64,000 nucleotides of DNA from Parvularculaceae bacterium (GTDB taxonomy: Bacteria; Pseudomonadota; Alphaproteobacteria; Caulobacterales; Parvularculaceae). Positions 27,317-36,248 of the stretch are shown piece after piece (the stretch's first letter is position 1; the number at the start of each line of letters is the position of its first letter). The notes under the pieces are model-generated. The model made no database searches. It saw nothing but the letters and a program-made list of their open reading frames with translations, and had not been told where the DNA came from. Where the stretch lies: the NCBI GenBank assembly GCA_013389105.1, contig JACADZ010000078.1, positions 62,001-126,000 on the forward strand, given 5' to 3'. The position numbers were made by a program, and so were the translations under genes.

Positions 27317-28858
27317 TCAGAAAATCCCCCGCGCCGCGTTCTCCTGTAGATAACCCCGCGGCGCAACCGGATTCAGCGCTAGCAATTCCGCCGCCGAGAG
27401 GTTAGGGAGACGCTGCACGAGGTCGAGGAAGCGCGCCGACTCCTTCGGGTCGAGGATGTCGTCCGTCAGGGTGCGGAATTTCTTGACGTATTCCGGCCGG
27501 CGGAAGGGACGCGCGCCGAAGGGGTGCGCGTTGGCGATGCCGAGTTCGTCGGTGAGCGTCGAGCCGTCCTCGAAGGTCACGACGACGCGCGCGCCGAAGG
27601 CTTTCTCCTTTGGATCATGCGCGTGATAGCGGCGCGTCCACTCGGCGTCCTCGACCGTCGAAATCTTGTGCCAGAGCCTCACGGTGTCCGCGCGCTTGGC
27701 GCGTTCCGGGGCGTAGGATTTCACGTGATGCCACTCGCCGTCCTGCAGCGCGACGGCGAAAATGTACATGATTGAGTGGTCGAGCGTCTCGCGCGACGCG
27801 TTCGGGTCCATCTTCTGCGGATCGCCGGAGCCCGTGCCGATCACGTAGTGCGTGTGATGCGAGGTGTGCAGAACGATGGATTTGACCTTTTCGAAACCGC
27901 CGCGTTTCACGATTTCCTTACCCATGCGAAAGGCAAGGTCGATGAGCGCCTGGCTCTGATATTCAGCCGAGTGCTCCTTCGTGTAGGTTTCAAGGATCGC
28001 GCGCTTGGGCTCGCCCCTTTCCGGCAGCGGCACGTAATAGGTCGGCTCGTAAGGGCTGCCGCCCTTGTCGCGCGCGGTGCGGCCGTTGAGGATCCAGGCG
28101 AGCGGCCCGTCTTCGCCCTCGTAAGCGGGCGACGGCGCGCCTTCGCCGCGCATGCAGCGGTCCACGGCTTCGATCGCCTGCTTGCCCGCATAGGCGGGCG
28201 CGAACGCCTTCCACGAGGAAATCTCGCCCTTGCGCGATTGGCGCGTGGTGATCGTGGTGTGCAGGCCCTGCTGCACGGCCTGATAGATTTGCTCCGTCGG
28301 CAGAGAGAGCAGCGTGCCGACGCCGGCCGCCGCCGAGGGCCCGATATGGGCGATATGGTCGATCTTGTGCTCGTGCAGGCAGATCGCCTTCACGAGATTG
28401 ACCTGCACTTCGTAGGCGGTGGCGATGCCGCGCACGAGCGCGCGCCCGTCGCGCCCGCATTGCTGCGCGACCGCGAGCACGGCCGGAATGTTGTCGCCGG
28501 GGTGCGAATAATCCGCCGCAAGAAAGGTGTCGTGATAGTCGAGCTCCCGGACCGCCGTGCCGTTCGCCCACGCGGCCCATTCGGCGCAGAAGGTCTCGTT
28601 CGCCGGGGCGCCGAACAAAGTCGCCCCGCCCTTCCTTGGATGCGCATAGGCCATGGCCCGCGCCGACTTGATCGGCCCGCGATTGAGCGAGGCGATCGCC
28701 ACCGAAGCGTTGTCGATGATGCGGTTGACGATCATGTCCGTCGCCTCGGCGTCGACCTCGACCGGGTCCGCCGCACATTCGGCGATTTTCCAGGCGAGCT
28801 GGTCCTCGCGCTTCAACGGGTCCCTGGAACGGTGCGCGCGGACGGCGTGCGTGATCAT
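27317..28858 (-). CDS. prpD: 2-methylcitrate dehydratase, MmgE/PrpD family
   Basis: A 513-residue enzyme dehydrating 2-methylcitrate in propionate catabolism. [20 protein letters not shown] is the signature block, and [34 protein letters not shown] and [20 protein letters not shown] follow the PrpD pattern. Length matches PrpD rather than shorter MmgE proteins. ATG 28858 is chosen because AAGGA lies eight bases ahead; the frame extends upstream without a convincing start. prpC is not in the window. Confidence 0.92.
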   Translation of the reverse strand: MITHAVRAHRSRDPLKREDQLAWKIAECAADPVEVDAEATDMIVNRIIDNASVAIASLNRGPIKSARAMAYAHPRKGGATLFGAPANETFCAEWAAWANGTAVRELDYHDTFLAADYSHPGDNIPAVLAVAQQCGRDGRALVRGIATAYEVQVNLVKAICLHEHKIDHIAHIGPSAAAGVGTLLSLPTEQIYQAVQQGLHTTITTRQSRKGEISSWKAFAPAYAGKQAIEAVDRCMRGEGAPSPAYEGEDGPLAWILNGRTARDKGGSPYEPTYYVPLPERGEPKRAILETYTKEHSAEYQSQALIDLAFRMGKEIVKRGGFEKVKSIVLHTSHHTHYVIGTGSGDPQKMDPNASRETLDHSIMYIFAVALQDGEWHHVKSYAPERAKRADTVRLWHKISTVEDAEWTRRYHAHDPKEKAFGARVVVTFEDGSTLTDELGIANAHPFGARPFRRPEYVKKFRTLTDDILDPKESARFLDLVQRLPNLSAAELLALNPVAPRGYLQENAARGIF

Positions 28859-28995
28859 GACGGCAATCCTTCTCGTGGGGCGGGATGATCCGTTGTTCCT
28901 GCCGCAGCGGCCCGGGGGGGTCAAACGCCGGAACCTGTGGAAAATCGCCTCAGGAAAACTCCGCCTGACAGCTCATCGAGGCCCCTCCCCGCCCG

Positions 28996-29757
28996 CTAAA
29001 ACAGGATCAGCTTGACGATGACCGCCGCGATTGCCGCGAGGACGACATATTTGATGAATTTCGCGCCCCTCAGCATGGTGGCGCGTGCGCCGGCCCAGCC
29101 GCCGACGGCGTTCGACATCGCGAGCGCGAGCCCCGCCTCCCAGGCGATCGGAACCTTTGCGGCGAAGACCATGAGCGCGACCAGCGTGAAGCACAGCGCA
29201 ATGAACACCTTGTGCATGTTCACGCGAACGAGATCGAGACCCATCACCCGATAAAGGATCGGCATCTGCAGGAAGCCGACCCCGATCTGGATGAAGCCGC
29301 CCCAGAAGCCGGCGCCGACCATCAGCGCGTGGCCCAGCAGGAGATTTTTCGCCGGCGCCGTCTTGCGCGCGGGATCCTCGGCCGCGCCCCTGTCAAAGAT
29401 CATGGTCAGGGCCACGGCCCCCATGACGAGCGCGACCGTTCGCTCGAACCACTCGCCCTCGAGCGCCACGCCGACCCTCGCACCGAAAAAGGCGCCTAGG
29501 GAAGCGGCCAGGGCGAGGCTGGCGGACAGCCCGAAGTCGGAAAATCCCTTGCGCCGGAACTCGGCGATCGCGGCGACGCACTGCGCGATGATCGCGATGC
29601 GGTTGGTGCCGTTGGCGACTGGACCGGGCAGACCGAGGAACAGGAGCGCGGCGACGTTGAACATCGACCCGCCGCCGGCGAGCACGTTCATCCACCCGGA
29701 GGCGAAGCCCGCGACGGCGAGCAGGGCGAAATCAAGGAGGTCGAGCTCAAGAGTCAT
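28996..29757 (-). CDS. TauE/SafE-family membrane transporter
   Basis: A 253-residue membrane protein with about eight spans arranged as two repeats, of the sulfite exporter TauE/SafE family. Family blocks are GFASGWMNVLAGGGSMFNV at the start, GPVANGTNRIAIIAQ, and the second-repeat GFWGGFIQIGVGFLQMPIL. Substrates in the family are sulfite, sulfoacetate or other anions; nothing here narrows it. ATG 29757 starts just before the first span. Confidence 0.88.
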   Translation of the reverse strand: MTLELDLLDFALLAVAGFASGWMNVLAGGGSMFNVAALLFLGLPGPVANGTNRIAIIAQCVAAIAEFRRKGFSDFGLSASLALAASLGAFFGARVGVALEGEWFERTVALVMGAVALTMIFDRGAAEDPARKTAPAKNLLLGHALMVGAGFWGGFIQIGVGFLQMPILYRVMGLDLVRVNMHKVFIALCFTLVALMVFAAKVPIAWEAGLALAMSNAVGGWAGARATMLRGAKFIKYVVLAAIAAVIVKLILF

Positions 29758-29930
29758 GTTGATCCGGACGGACGGCGCCGGCGCGGGCGCGCCAGTCAAT
29801 CCGACACTCAAACGGTTCGCGCCGAAAGGGCAACTCTTCCGCCCGGCGCCGCCTCACGATTTCGCGCGCCTGGCTGTGTTCCCTCGCGCATCGCGCTAAA
29901 CTCAAGGCGCAGAAAAAACGGAGGCGATCC

Positions 29931-30503
29931 ATGCAAGGTGCGTTCCCGGCGATGGTCCTGGCCGCCATGCTTGCGGTTTCCGGCGCAGAGGCCGGCGGCT
30001 TCGATTCCGAAGCTGTCTCCGGCGACCTGTCCGCCTACCAATTGGTTTATGTGACGCCCGTCACGGTCGCGCTGGAAGATGTCCGCGGCCGCTACTCGCC
30101 TTCCGGATTTGGCGAGCGCGCCGTGAGCCCCTCGGACGCCGCGCGTAAAGCCGGCGACCTGCGCGAGGCGCTGAGCGAGGCGTTGGCGCGCGACTTCACG
30201 CTGGCCGCCGGGCCGGGCGCCGGGGTCCTGACGGTCGCGGCGACGCTCACGAAGCTGCGCTCCTCGCGGCCCTCGATTGCGGACTATGGCGCAAATCCCG
30301 GGCTGAGCTTTGAGAGCGTCTACGCCGGCGGCGCGGCGGTCCGGATCGAGTTCAGCGAGGAGGGGCGGGCGCTCGGTTCGGTCGCCGACGACTACGACAC
30401 CTCGCTTGGCGACGGTCGGCCCCGCATCGGAACCTGGGATGACGCCGACCGCGCCTTCGCGAGCTGGGCGCGCCGCCTGCCGGAACTCATTCGAAAACGG
30501 TGA
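29931..30503 (+). CDS. Secreted DUF3313-like protein
   Basis: A 190-residue protein with a signal peptide (MQGAFPAMVLAAMLAVSGAEA). The mature part reads YQLVYVTPVTVALEDVRGRY, DLREALSEALARDFTLA, and GVLTVAATLTKLRSSRP. This pattern resembles DUF3313, a family of envelope proteins of unknown role, often lipoproteins. Here no lipobox Cys is present, so it is soluble and periplasmic. GGAGGCGATCC precedes the ATG. It converges on nuoD with a 16-bp gap. Confidence 0.7.
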   Translation: MQGAFPAMVLAAMLAVSGAEAGGFDSEAVSGDLSAYQLVYVTPVTVALEDVRGRYSPSGFGERAVSPSDAARKAGDLREALSEALARDFTLAAGPGAGVLTVAATLTKLRSSRPSIADYGANPGLSFESVYAGGAAVRIEFSEEGRALGSVADDYDTSLGDGRPRIGTWDDADRAFASWARRLPELIRKR

Positions 30504-30519
30504 ACGGCGCGACGGCGCG

Positions 30520-31755
30520 TCAGCGGTCGATTTCGCCGAACACGATGTCCAGCGACCCGAGCACCGCCGAGACGTCGGCGAGCATGTGGCCGCGGCACAT
30601 CCAGTCCATCGCTTGGAGGTGCGGATAGCCAGGCGCGCGGATTTTGCACTTGTAGGGCTTGTTCGTGCCGTCGGCGACGAGATAGACGCCGAACTCGCCC
30701 TTCGGCGCCTCGACCGCGGCGTAGACCTCGCCGGCCGGCACGTGAAAACCTTCCGTGTAGAGCTTGAAGTGATGGATGAGGGCTTCCATTGAGCCCTTCA
30801 TCTCGGCGCGCCTCGGCGGGGCGACCTTGCCGTCAGCCGTCATCACCGGCGCCTTGCCGATGGCGCGCAGCTTCGCGATCGCCTGTTTCATGATGGAAAC
30901 GGACTGGCGCATCTCCTCCATGCGGCAGAGGTAGCGGTCCCAGCAGTCGCCGTTCTTGCCGATCGGGATCTCGAACTCGTATTCCGCATAGGTCTCGTAG
31001 GGCTGGGCGCGGCGAAGATCCCAGGCGACGCCCGAGCCCCGCAACATGACTCCGGAGAAACCCCAGCGAAAGCATTCCCCCGCGTCGACGACGCCGATAT
31101 CGACGTTGCGCTGCTTAAAGATGCGATTCTCGGTGACGAGAGTTTCGAGGTCGTCGAGCGTCTTCGGGAACTGGTCGCACCAATTGTCGATGTCGTCGAT
31201 CAACGCGTCAGGCATGTCCTGATGAACGCCGCCGACGCGGAAGTAAGCCGCGTGCATGCGCGAGCCGGAGACGCGCTCGTAGAAGACCATCAGCTTCTCG
31301 CGCTCCTCAAAGCCCCACAGCGGCGGGGTCAGGGCGCCGACGTCCATCGCCTGCGTGGTCACGTTGAGGAGGTGATTGAGGATGCGCCCGATCTCGCACC
31401 AGAGCACGCGGATATGCTGAGCGCGCACCGGAACCGTCAGACCGAGGAGCTTTTCCGCCGCGAGGCAGAACGCGTGCTCCTGATTCATCGGCGCCACGTA
31501 GTCGAGGCGGTCGAAATAGGGGATCGCCTGCAAATAGGTCTTGTGCTCGATCAGCTTCTCGGTGCCGCGATGGAGCAGTCCGATATGCGGATCGACGCGC
31601 TCGACAACCTCGCCGTCGAGCTCGAGCACCAGCCGCAGCACGCCGTGCGCGGCCGGATGCTGCGGTCCGAAATTTATGGTGAACTTCCGCTCGGAGGACT
31701 TTTCCGATGCGGAGTCTTCGACTTCGAGGATCTTGGTTGCGTCGGGCACGGTCAC
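30520..31755 (-). CDS. nuoD: NADH-quinone oxidoreductase subunit D
   Basis: A 411-residue peripheral-arm subunit of complex I that lines the quinone-binding cavity with Nuo[39 protein letters not shown] and [15 protein letters not shown] are the signature blocks, and the C-terminus ends in the conserved VFGEIDR. The GTG start overlaps the nuoC stop (GTGA). It is the last nuo gene here: the next gene downstream is convergent and unrelated, so nuoE onward must be elsewhere. Confidence 0.96.
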   Translation of the reverse strand: MTVPDATKILEVEDSASEKSSERKFTINFGPQHPAAHGVLRLVLELDGEVVERVDPHIGLLHRGTEKLIEHKTYLQAIPYFDRLDYVAPMNQEHAFCLAAEKLLGLTVPVRAQHIRVLWCEIGRILNHLLNVTTQAMDVGALTPPLWGFEEREKLMVFYERVSGSRMHAAYFRVGGVHQDMPDALIDDIDNWCDQFPKTLDDLETLVTENRIFKQRNVDIGVVDAGECFRWGFSGVMLRGSGVAWDLRRAQPYETYAEYEFEIPIGKNGDCWDRYLCRMEEMRQSVSIMKQAIAKLRAIGKAPVMTADGKVAPPRRAEMKGSMEALIHHFKLYTEGFHVPAGEVYAAVEAPKGEFGVYLVADGTNKPYKCKIRAPGYPHLQAMDWMCRGHMLADVSAVLGSLDIVFGEIDR

Positions 31756-32351
31756 TTCGCCTTTTCGTCGCCGGGCAGGACGTATTTCGCGCCCTCCCAG
31801 GGAGAGAGATAGTCGAAATTGCGATACTCCTGGACGAGGCTCACCGGCTCATACACGACGCGCTTTTGCTGGTCGTCGTAGCGGACCTCGACATATCCCG
31901 TCAGCGGAAAGTCCTTGCGCAGGGGATAGCCCTCGAAGCCGTAGTCGGTGAGGATCCGCCGCATGTCGGGGTGGCCGGCGAACACGACGCCGTACATGTC
32001 GAAAGCCTCGCGCTCGAACCAGTCGGCGCAAGGATATACATCGACAACCGATGCAATCGTCTCCTCCTCTCCGATCGGGCATTTCACGCGAATGCGCTGG
32101 TTATTGTGCAGCGACAGCAGATGATAAACGACGTCGAAGCGCTTGGCGCGCTGCGGATAATCGACGCAGGTCAGGTCGATGAGCTGGATGAAGCGGCACA
32201 AGGGGTCGTCACGCAGGAACTTGAGGACGGCGACGATTTTCGCCGGCAAGACTTCGATGGTCAGTTCATCGAAGGCGACGTTCCATGCAGCGAGATCAGA
32301 GCCAAGAGACGCCTTGAGGCGCTCTGCAAGTTCGAGGAGTTCCTGTTTCAT
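31752..32351 (-). CDS. nuoC: NADH-quinone oxidoreductase subunit C
   Basis: The 30-kDa peripheral subunit of complex I, 199 residues. [36 protein letters not shown] and [18 protein letters not shown] are the family signature. The ATG follows 330 bp without nuo sequence, whereas in most Alphaproteobacteria nuoB ends immediately before it. It must therefore be transcribed from its own promoter or by readthrough across opposing genes. Confidence 0.96.
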   Translation of the reverse strand: MKQELLELAERLKASLGSDLAAWNVAFDELTIEVLPAKIVAVLKFLRDDPLCRFIQLIDLTCVDYPQRAKRFDVVYHLLSLHNNQRIRVKCPIGEEETIASVVDVYPCADWFEREAFDMYGVVFAGHPDMRRILTDYGFEGYPLRKDFPLTGYVEVRYDDQQKRVVYEPVSLVQEYRNFDYLSPWEGAKYVLPGDEKAK

Positions 32352-32585
32352 CAGCGCCTGCGCTTGGGTGCGAATCGCGCCGGAACCTAGGTGACGCGTC
32401 CAGTTTCCCGCAATAGCGTTCCGCCTCGTCGAGCGCGAGAAAATTCCGAAGCGTTGGACCGACCCCAGGGGGCGCGCGATTTCACGCCGGGCGGCGGGAC
32501 CGCACGCGCCCCGCGCGACGGGCGTTCAACATTGATTTTAGGCTTCGAAGCATTCGATGCCGTGACTATTAAGTGCCCCGACGCT

Positions 32586-32614
32586 TTTATATGAAATAAA
32601 GTTCACAATGACTA
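32586..32614 (-). promoter_or_regulatory. Candidate minus-strand promoter for nuoCD
   Basis: On the minus strand TAGTCA (32614-32609) and TATAAA (32591-32586) are spaced by 17 bp inside an AT-rich patch. This would give a leader of about 230 nt before the nuoC ATG. Both hexamers match the sigma-70 consensus partly (4/6 and 5/6). No other strong candidate is seen in the 330-bp gap, whose remainder holds no gene I can support. Confidence 0.35.
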
Positions 32615-32621
32615 TTATTTG

Positions 32622-32646
32622 TTGACATCGGCGGGGGGGGGATAGC
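32622..32646 (+). promoter_or_regulatory. TTGACA and a nine-G tract upstream of the Cys-rich peptide gene
   Basis: A perfect -35 hexamer TTGACA (32622-32627) is followed by TCGGC and nine consecutive G residues (32633-32641). No good -10 hexamer lies at 17 bp. A homopolymer in a promoter spacer can change length and switch expression, but sequencing error is an equally simple explanation for its exact length. Confidence 0.3.
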
Positions 32647-32681
32647 CGTTAGGCGGTCATGAACCGATAAGGAGGCTGACT

Positions 32682-32876
32682 ATGAAGAAGGCGCTTATCG
32701 CTTGGTTCGGCGTGATGTCCGCGCTCACCCTCAGTAACGCAAGCGCAGATGAATGCGACAGCTGTTACCAAGGCTGCTTTGCCTTTCGCGACAAAGCTTA
32801 CCCGAATAATCAGATTGCACGAGCCGCCTGCTACGGAGGCTGCGGCTTCGCTTGCACTCATTATGTGTGTCCGTGA
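32682..32876 (+). CDS. Secreted cysteine-rich peptide with twin CX3C motifs
   Basis: A 64-residue precursor. The signal peptide MKKALIAWFGVMSALTLSNA ends with SA before Asp-Glu-Cys. The predicted 42-residue mature peptide has seven cysteines: C3, C6, C10 and then C28, C32, C36, C41. The spacings C6-x3-C10 and C28-x3-C32 resemble the twin CX3C pattern of helical-hairpin disulfide proteins. AAGGAGG sits six bases ahead of ATG 32682, so translation is well supported. Codons are less GC-rich than in the flanking nuo genes. I recognise no family; an envelope disulfide protein, toxin-like peptide or metal binder are all possible. Confidence 0.65.
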   Translation: MKKALIAWFGVMSALTLSNASADECDSCYQGCFAFRDKAYPNNQIARAACYGGCGFACTHYVCP

Positions 32877-32885
32877 GGCGTCATC

Positions 32886-33527
32886 ATGATTTACGCATTG
32901 ATGATTGCAGGCGCGCTGGCTGCATCAGATCTTAATTCGGAATCTTGCGCGACCGCTCCGCGCCTCCCTCTGCCGCCCGTCGGCCTCTCCATGGAATTGA
33001 GATTTAGCTGGGGCGACGACATCGGCAGCGGCTCCGAAATCATAACCGCCGTTGAAGCTCCGGGGGCGACCTTTGTGCAGTCGATCGACATTCAGGATGG
33101 CGGCCGGCGGGCGATGCCTCCTGAATCCCGGGTGTTGGGTCTGTTCCCGGTCAAGTCGGAATTCAGCGGAAGGTCAAAACACTATGCGATCGACCCTGCC
33201 GCCGCACTTGCGGGGCTTCGGGTCGGCCAAACGACGGCGGTTGCATTTGGCGAAACTCTCGCCTTAAATGGCAAGACCCACAAACGGAACTCGGCGGCCA
33301 AGGTGACTTTTCTTGGCTGCTCCCGCATGGACGTCGCAGGCGTCATGGAACCGGTCGTCAATTTTCGGGTCGTGGTCGATAGCTTCATCGTCTCGAAAAC
33401 CGACAAGAAGGTTCGGGTCGCCCAGACTGACTCCGTTTATTCCATCTCTCAAACCTATGGATGGCGAATTCGCGAGCAGGTGAGCGACGGCGGTCTTCTT
33501 GAAGCGACCAAAATCTCTCTCAAATAG
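32886..33527 (+). CDS. Secreted protein of unknown function, partner of the Cys-rich peptide
   Basis: A 213-residue protein with a short signal peptide (MIYALMIAGALAAS, cleavage before DLN). The mature part is rich in alternating Val/Ser/Thr, suggesting a beta-sandwich: LSMELRFSWGDDIGSGSEI, ATFVQSIDIQDGG, VNFRVVVDSFIVSKTD. It has two cysteines (in ESCATAP and LGCSRMD), which could form one disulfide. GAGG lies eight bases ahead of its ATG and the start is only 9 bp after the peptide stop, so the two are one transcript. Composition is poorer in GC than its neighbours. No family recognised. Confidence 0.65.
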   Translation: MIYALMIAGALAASDLNSESCATAPRLPLPPVGLSMELRFSWGDDIGSGSEIITAVEAPGATFVQSIDIQDGGRRAMPPESRVLGLFPVKSEFSGRSKHYAIDPAAALAGLRVGQTTAVAFGETLALNGKTHKRNSAAKVTFLGCSRMDVAGVMEPVVNFRVVVDSFIVSKTDKKVRVAQTDSVYSISQTYGWRIREQVSDGGLLEATKISLK

Positions 33528-33598
33528 TCGCGCTTATGCTGGGCCGCGCGCCAGCGTCATGCGCGCGGCTGCCGCGTCGCGGCGGAGCCTCCGGCCGG

Positions 33599-34147
33599 CT
33601 ACCGGACGATCGACCCTTCCCGCCTGATCTTTTTCTGCAGCTGCAGGACGCCGTAGATCAGCGCCTCGGCGGTCGGCGGGCAGCCGGGCACATAGATATC
33701 GACCGGCACAATGCGGTCGCAGCCGCGGACCACCGCGTAGGAATAGTGGTAATAGCCGCCGCCGTTCGCGCACGATCCCATCGAGATCACATAACGCGGG
33801 TTCGGCATCTGGTCGTAGACCTTGCGCAGCGCGGGGGCCATCTTGTTAGTCAACGTCCCCGCGACGATCATCACGTCCGACTGGCGCGGCGACGCGCGCG
33901 GCGCGAAACCGAAGCGTTCGAGGTCCCAGCGCGGCATCGAAGCCTGCATCATCTCGACGGCGCAGCAGGCGAGCCCGAAGGTCATCCACATGAGCGAACC
34001 GGTGCGCGCCCAGTTGATCAGCGCATCGGCCGGCGCGGTGAAGAAACCGCGATCGGCGAGTTCGTTGGATAATTCTGAAAAAAACGGGTCCTTCGCGTCG
34101 GGGCGGTAGACCGGCCCCTGGGGAGGCGCCTTGTCGTCTAGCGCCAT
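33599..34147 (-). CDS. nuoB: NADH-quinone oxidoreductase subunit B
   Basis: A 182-residue complex I subunit binding the terminal Fe-S cluster N2. Ligands are seen in [28 protein letters not shown] and [17 protein letters not shown] 34147 is chosen: it overlaps the end of nuoA by ten bases, AAGGGAG lies ahead, and the 182-residue length is normal; the open frame continues upstream only over nuoA. It is followed not by nuoC but by the end of a convergent secreted-protein gene. Confidence 0.96.
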   Translation of the reverse strand: MALDDKAPPQGPVYRPDAKDPFFSELSNELADRGFFTAPADALINWARTGSLMWMTFGLACCAVEMMQASMPRWDLERFGFAPRASPRQSDVMIVAGTLTNKMAPALRKVYDQMPNPRYVISMGSCANGGGYYHYSYAVVRGCDRIVPVDIYVPGCPPTAEALIYGVLQLQKKIRREGSIVR

Positions 34148-34533
34148 TCGAGGGCTCCCTTCTTCCATTCGTAGAGAAACCCGATGGCGAACACCGCCAG
34201 GAAAACGAACATCGACCAGAAGGCGAAAATCTGAAAATCGCGGTCGGTCCCGAGTTCGGGATTGAACAGCGCGACGGCCCACGGGAACAGGAAAGCGACG
34301 TCGAGATCGACGATGATGAAGAGGATCGACACGATATAGAACTGAACGTCGAACTTCATGCGCGCATCGTCAAAGGCGTTGAAGCCGCACTCATAGGCGG
34401 AGACCTTCTCAGGATCGGGGTCCTTCGGCGCGATCAGCATCGGCGCCGCGAGGAAGCCGATGGCGAGCGCCACCGCGATGCCGAGAAAAACGAGGATCGG
34501 CAGCCAGTCGAGAAGGAAGTCCGGGGTCGCCAC
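34138..34533 (-). CDS. nuoA: NADH-quinone oxidoreductase subunit A
   Basis: A 131-residue membrane subunit of complex I with three spans. [20 protein letters not shown] is the conserved loop and [18 protein letters not shown] the second span. It begins with GTG preceded by AAGGAG. It is first of the nuo genes; its 125-bp upstream region toward the methyltransferase gene should hold the operon promoter, but I see no clear hexamers. Confidence 0.95.
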   Translation of the reverse strand: MATPDFLLDWLPILVFLGIAVALAIGFLAAPMLIAPKDPDPEKVSAYECGFNAFDDARMKFDVQFYIVSILFIIVDLDVAFLFPWAVALFNPELGTDRDFQIFAFWSMFVFLAVFAIGFLYEWKKGALEWR

Positions 34534-34658
34534 AGAATGGCTCCTTGAGGGCGAGAATCGCGGCGGAAGCTACTGCGGGCGACGGGGCGTCGGCAATGGC
34601 AAAGGGAGGCGCGCCGCCGCCAACCGCCTAAGTCCATTCGTCCCTTGCCGACTGCGGT

Positions 34659-35522
34659 TTAGGGCTTCACGAATCGAAGCGCCATGCGGTCGCTTTCGCC
34701 GATCGCCTTGTAGGGCGTTGAATCGAAGTTCGGGTCGGCCGGCTGACCTGGCGGGGCGGTGCGCAGGACGGGCGGCAGCGTCCACACGCCGAAGGGATGG
34801 TCGCGATCATCCTTTGGATTGGCGAGAATCTCGGAACGCGCATCCAGCCTGAAACCCGCGCGCTCGGCGGCGGCGATGACGAACGCCTCGGTGACGTAAC
34901 CGCTCGCCGCCTTGGGATCCTGCACCGCGCCCGGCGCATTGCGGTGTTCTTCGATGGCGAGGATTCCGCCCGATTTCAGCACGGCGAAGCTCTCGGCGAG
35001 CACCTTGTCGAGCGTGCCGGCGGCCATCCAGTTGTGAATGTTGCGGCCGTTCAGCACGAAGTCGACCGACGCGTCCGGCCCGAGCCCGACCGACTTCGGC
35101 CCGAAATTGACGTAACCGACCTTGCCGTAGATTCCCTCATCGGCGAAGCGCTTCTCGAAATTGGCGCGGGCGTCGCGTGCGGCCTGCGACAGCTCCGGAT
35201 TGTTGAGGTCGGCGGCGGTGGCGAGGTAGACGCCGCCGGTCTGCCGCGCGTAGGGGGCGAGGATTTCGGTCCAGTAGCCGCCGCCCGGCTGAAGTTCGAG
35301 GATCGTCATGCCGGGTTTCAACCCCCAGAAGCTCAAGACCGCCTCGGGCTTTCGATAGACGTCGCGCGCCGCATTGGCGGGCGTGCGCCAAGCCCCGCCG
35401 ACGGCGCTGTTCAGGGCGGCGTCGGCTTGAGGCGCCGACGCCCGGTCAGCGCCGGCGTCGTCCGGCGCGCTCGAACAAGCGGCGAGTGCAAGCGCCGACA
35501 GGGCGGCGATCCAGAGTTTCAT
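34659..35522 (-). CDS. Exported methyltransferase-like lipoprotein
   Basis: A 287-residue protein with a lipoprotein signal (MKLWIAALSALALAACSS, lipid Cys16) and a complete Rossmann methyltransferase fold: MTILELQPGGGYWTEILAPY is the SAM-binding loop, followed by VGYVNFGPKSVGLGPDASVD and LNGRNIHNWMAAGTLDKVL. It resembles the COG4798 group of predicted methyltransferases with signal peptides. SAM is not known to be available outside the cytoplasm, so the true ligand is in doubt. GAGGGGATTTGCC precedes the ATG. Confidence 0.82.
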   Translation of the reverse strand: MKLWIAALSALALAACSSAPDDAGADRASAPQADAALNSAVGGAWRTPANAARDVYRKPEAVLSFWGLKPGMTILELQPGGGYWTEILAPYARQTGGVYLATAADLNNPELSQAARDARANFEKRFADEGIYGKVGYVNFGPKSVGLGPDASVDFVLNGRNIHNWMAAGTLDKVLAESFAVLKSGGILAIEEHRNAPGAVQDPKAASGYVTEAFVIAAAERAGFRLDARSEILANPKDDRDHPFGVWTLPPVLRTAPPGQPADPNFDSTPYKAIGESDRMALRFVKP

Positions 35523-35595
35523 GGCAAATCCCCTCGATTGATCCTGGCCTTGGCTAGGGGAGTTCCCGCCCGGGTCAAGTCGCAAGCACGTGAGC

Positions 35596-36141
35596 CTATT
35601 GAGGGGAGGGATCGCCGGACTCGGTGTCCGGCGCAGTCGGCTCATAGCCTTCCTGCCCTTTGCGCAGAAAATCGTCCCAGTCCTCCATCTCCCAGAACCG
35701 TTCGTCGAGAAGGGAATCGCGCATGCCTTCCGGGATCTGATCGGCCGTGAGCTTCCTTTGCTCGTCGATATTCGCAGCGAAAGCCGCGAGATTCGCGATA
35801 TCCTGACCGGTAACAGAGACCATGTAGCCGAGTTCGAGCGACTGGAGTTCGATCATGGCCGGCGCGCCCGCCCACATGCGCGCCGCGAAGTCGAGCGGAT
35901 CGATCTCGGGCCCGCCGACCTCCGCGTCGAGCGCCGGGGCCGCCTTGCCGCCGACGCCGTTGACCGCGTGGCACATGACGCAGCCCTTCTCGACGAACAC
36001 CGCCCGCCCGGACTCGGCGACGCCGACGATGTGCGAGGAGGCGGTTGGACCTGCAGCGCCGGGCGCCGTCGCCGCGGGGTTGCAGCCGGCCAGCCCCAGA
36101 AGCGGCCATAGAACCAGACCAAAAACCTGAAAATCTCGCAT
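35596..36141 (-). CDS. Lipoprotein c-type cytochrome
   Basis: A 181-residue protein with lipobox LAGC (Cys20), a Pro/Ala linker and one haem c site, FVEKGCVMCHAVNGVGGKAA near residue 54. The pattern of a mono-haem cytochrome with a distal Met is supported by AARMWAGAPAMIEL. The C-terminal 50 residues are acidic (FWEMEDWDDFLRK) and could dock a partner. AAAGGAGACGATC leads the ATG. Redox partner unknown; it follows no oxidase gene. Confidence 0.85.
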   Translation of the reverse strand: MRDFQVFGLVLWPLLGLAGCNPAATAPGAAGPTASSHIVGVAESGRAVFVEKGCVMCHAVNGVGGKAAPALDAEVGGPEIDPLDFAARMWAGAPAMIELQSLELGYMVSVTGQDIANLAAFAANIDEQRKLTADQIPEGMRDSLLDERFWEMEDWDDFLRKGQEGYEPTAPDTESGDPSPQ

Positions 36142-36248
36142 GATCGTCTCCTTTGCAGGCAGAATAGGAATGTCCGGGGCCGAGCGGCAATAGCCGTCGA
36201 CCGTCCGCGGGCCATTGCGCGGCCGCGGCCGCCCACTATCTTCAGCGG

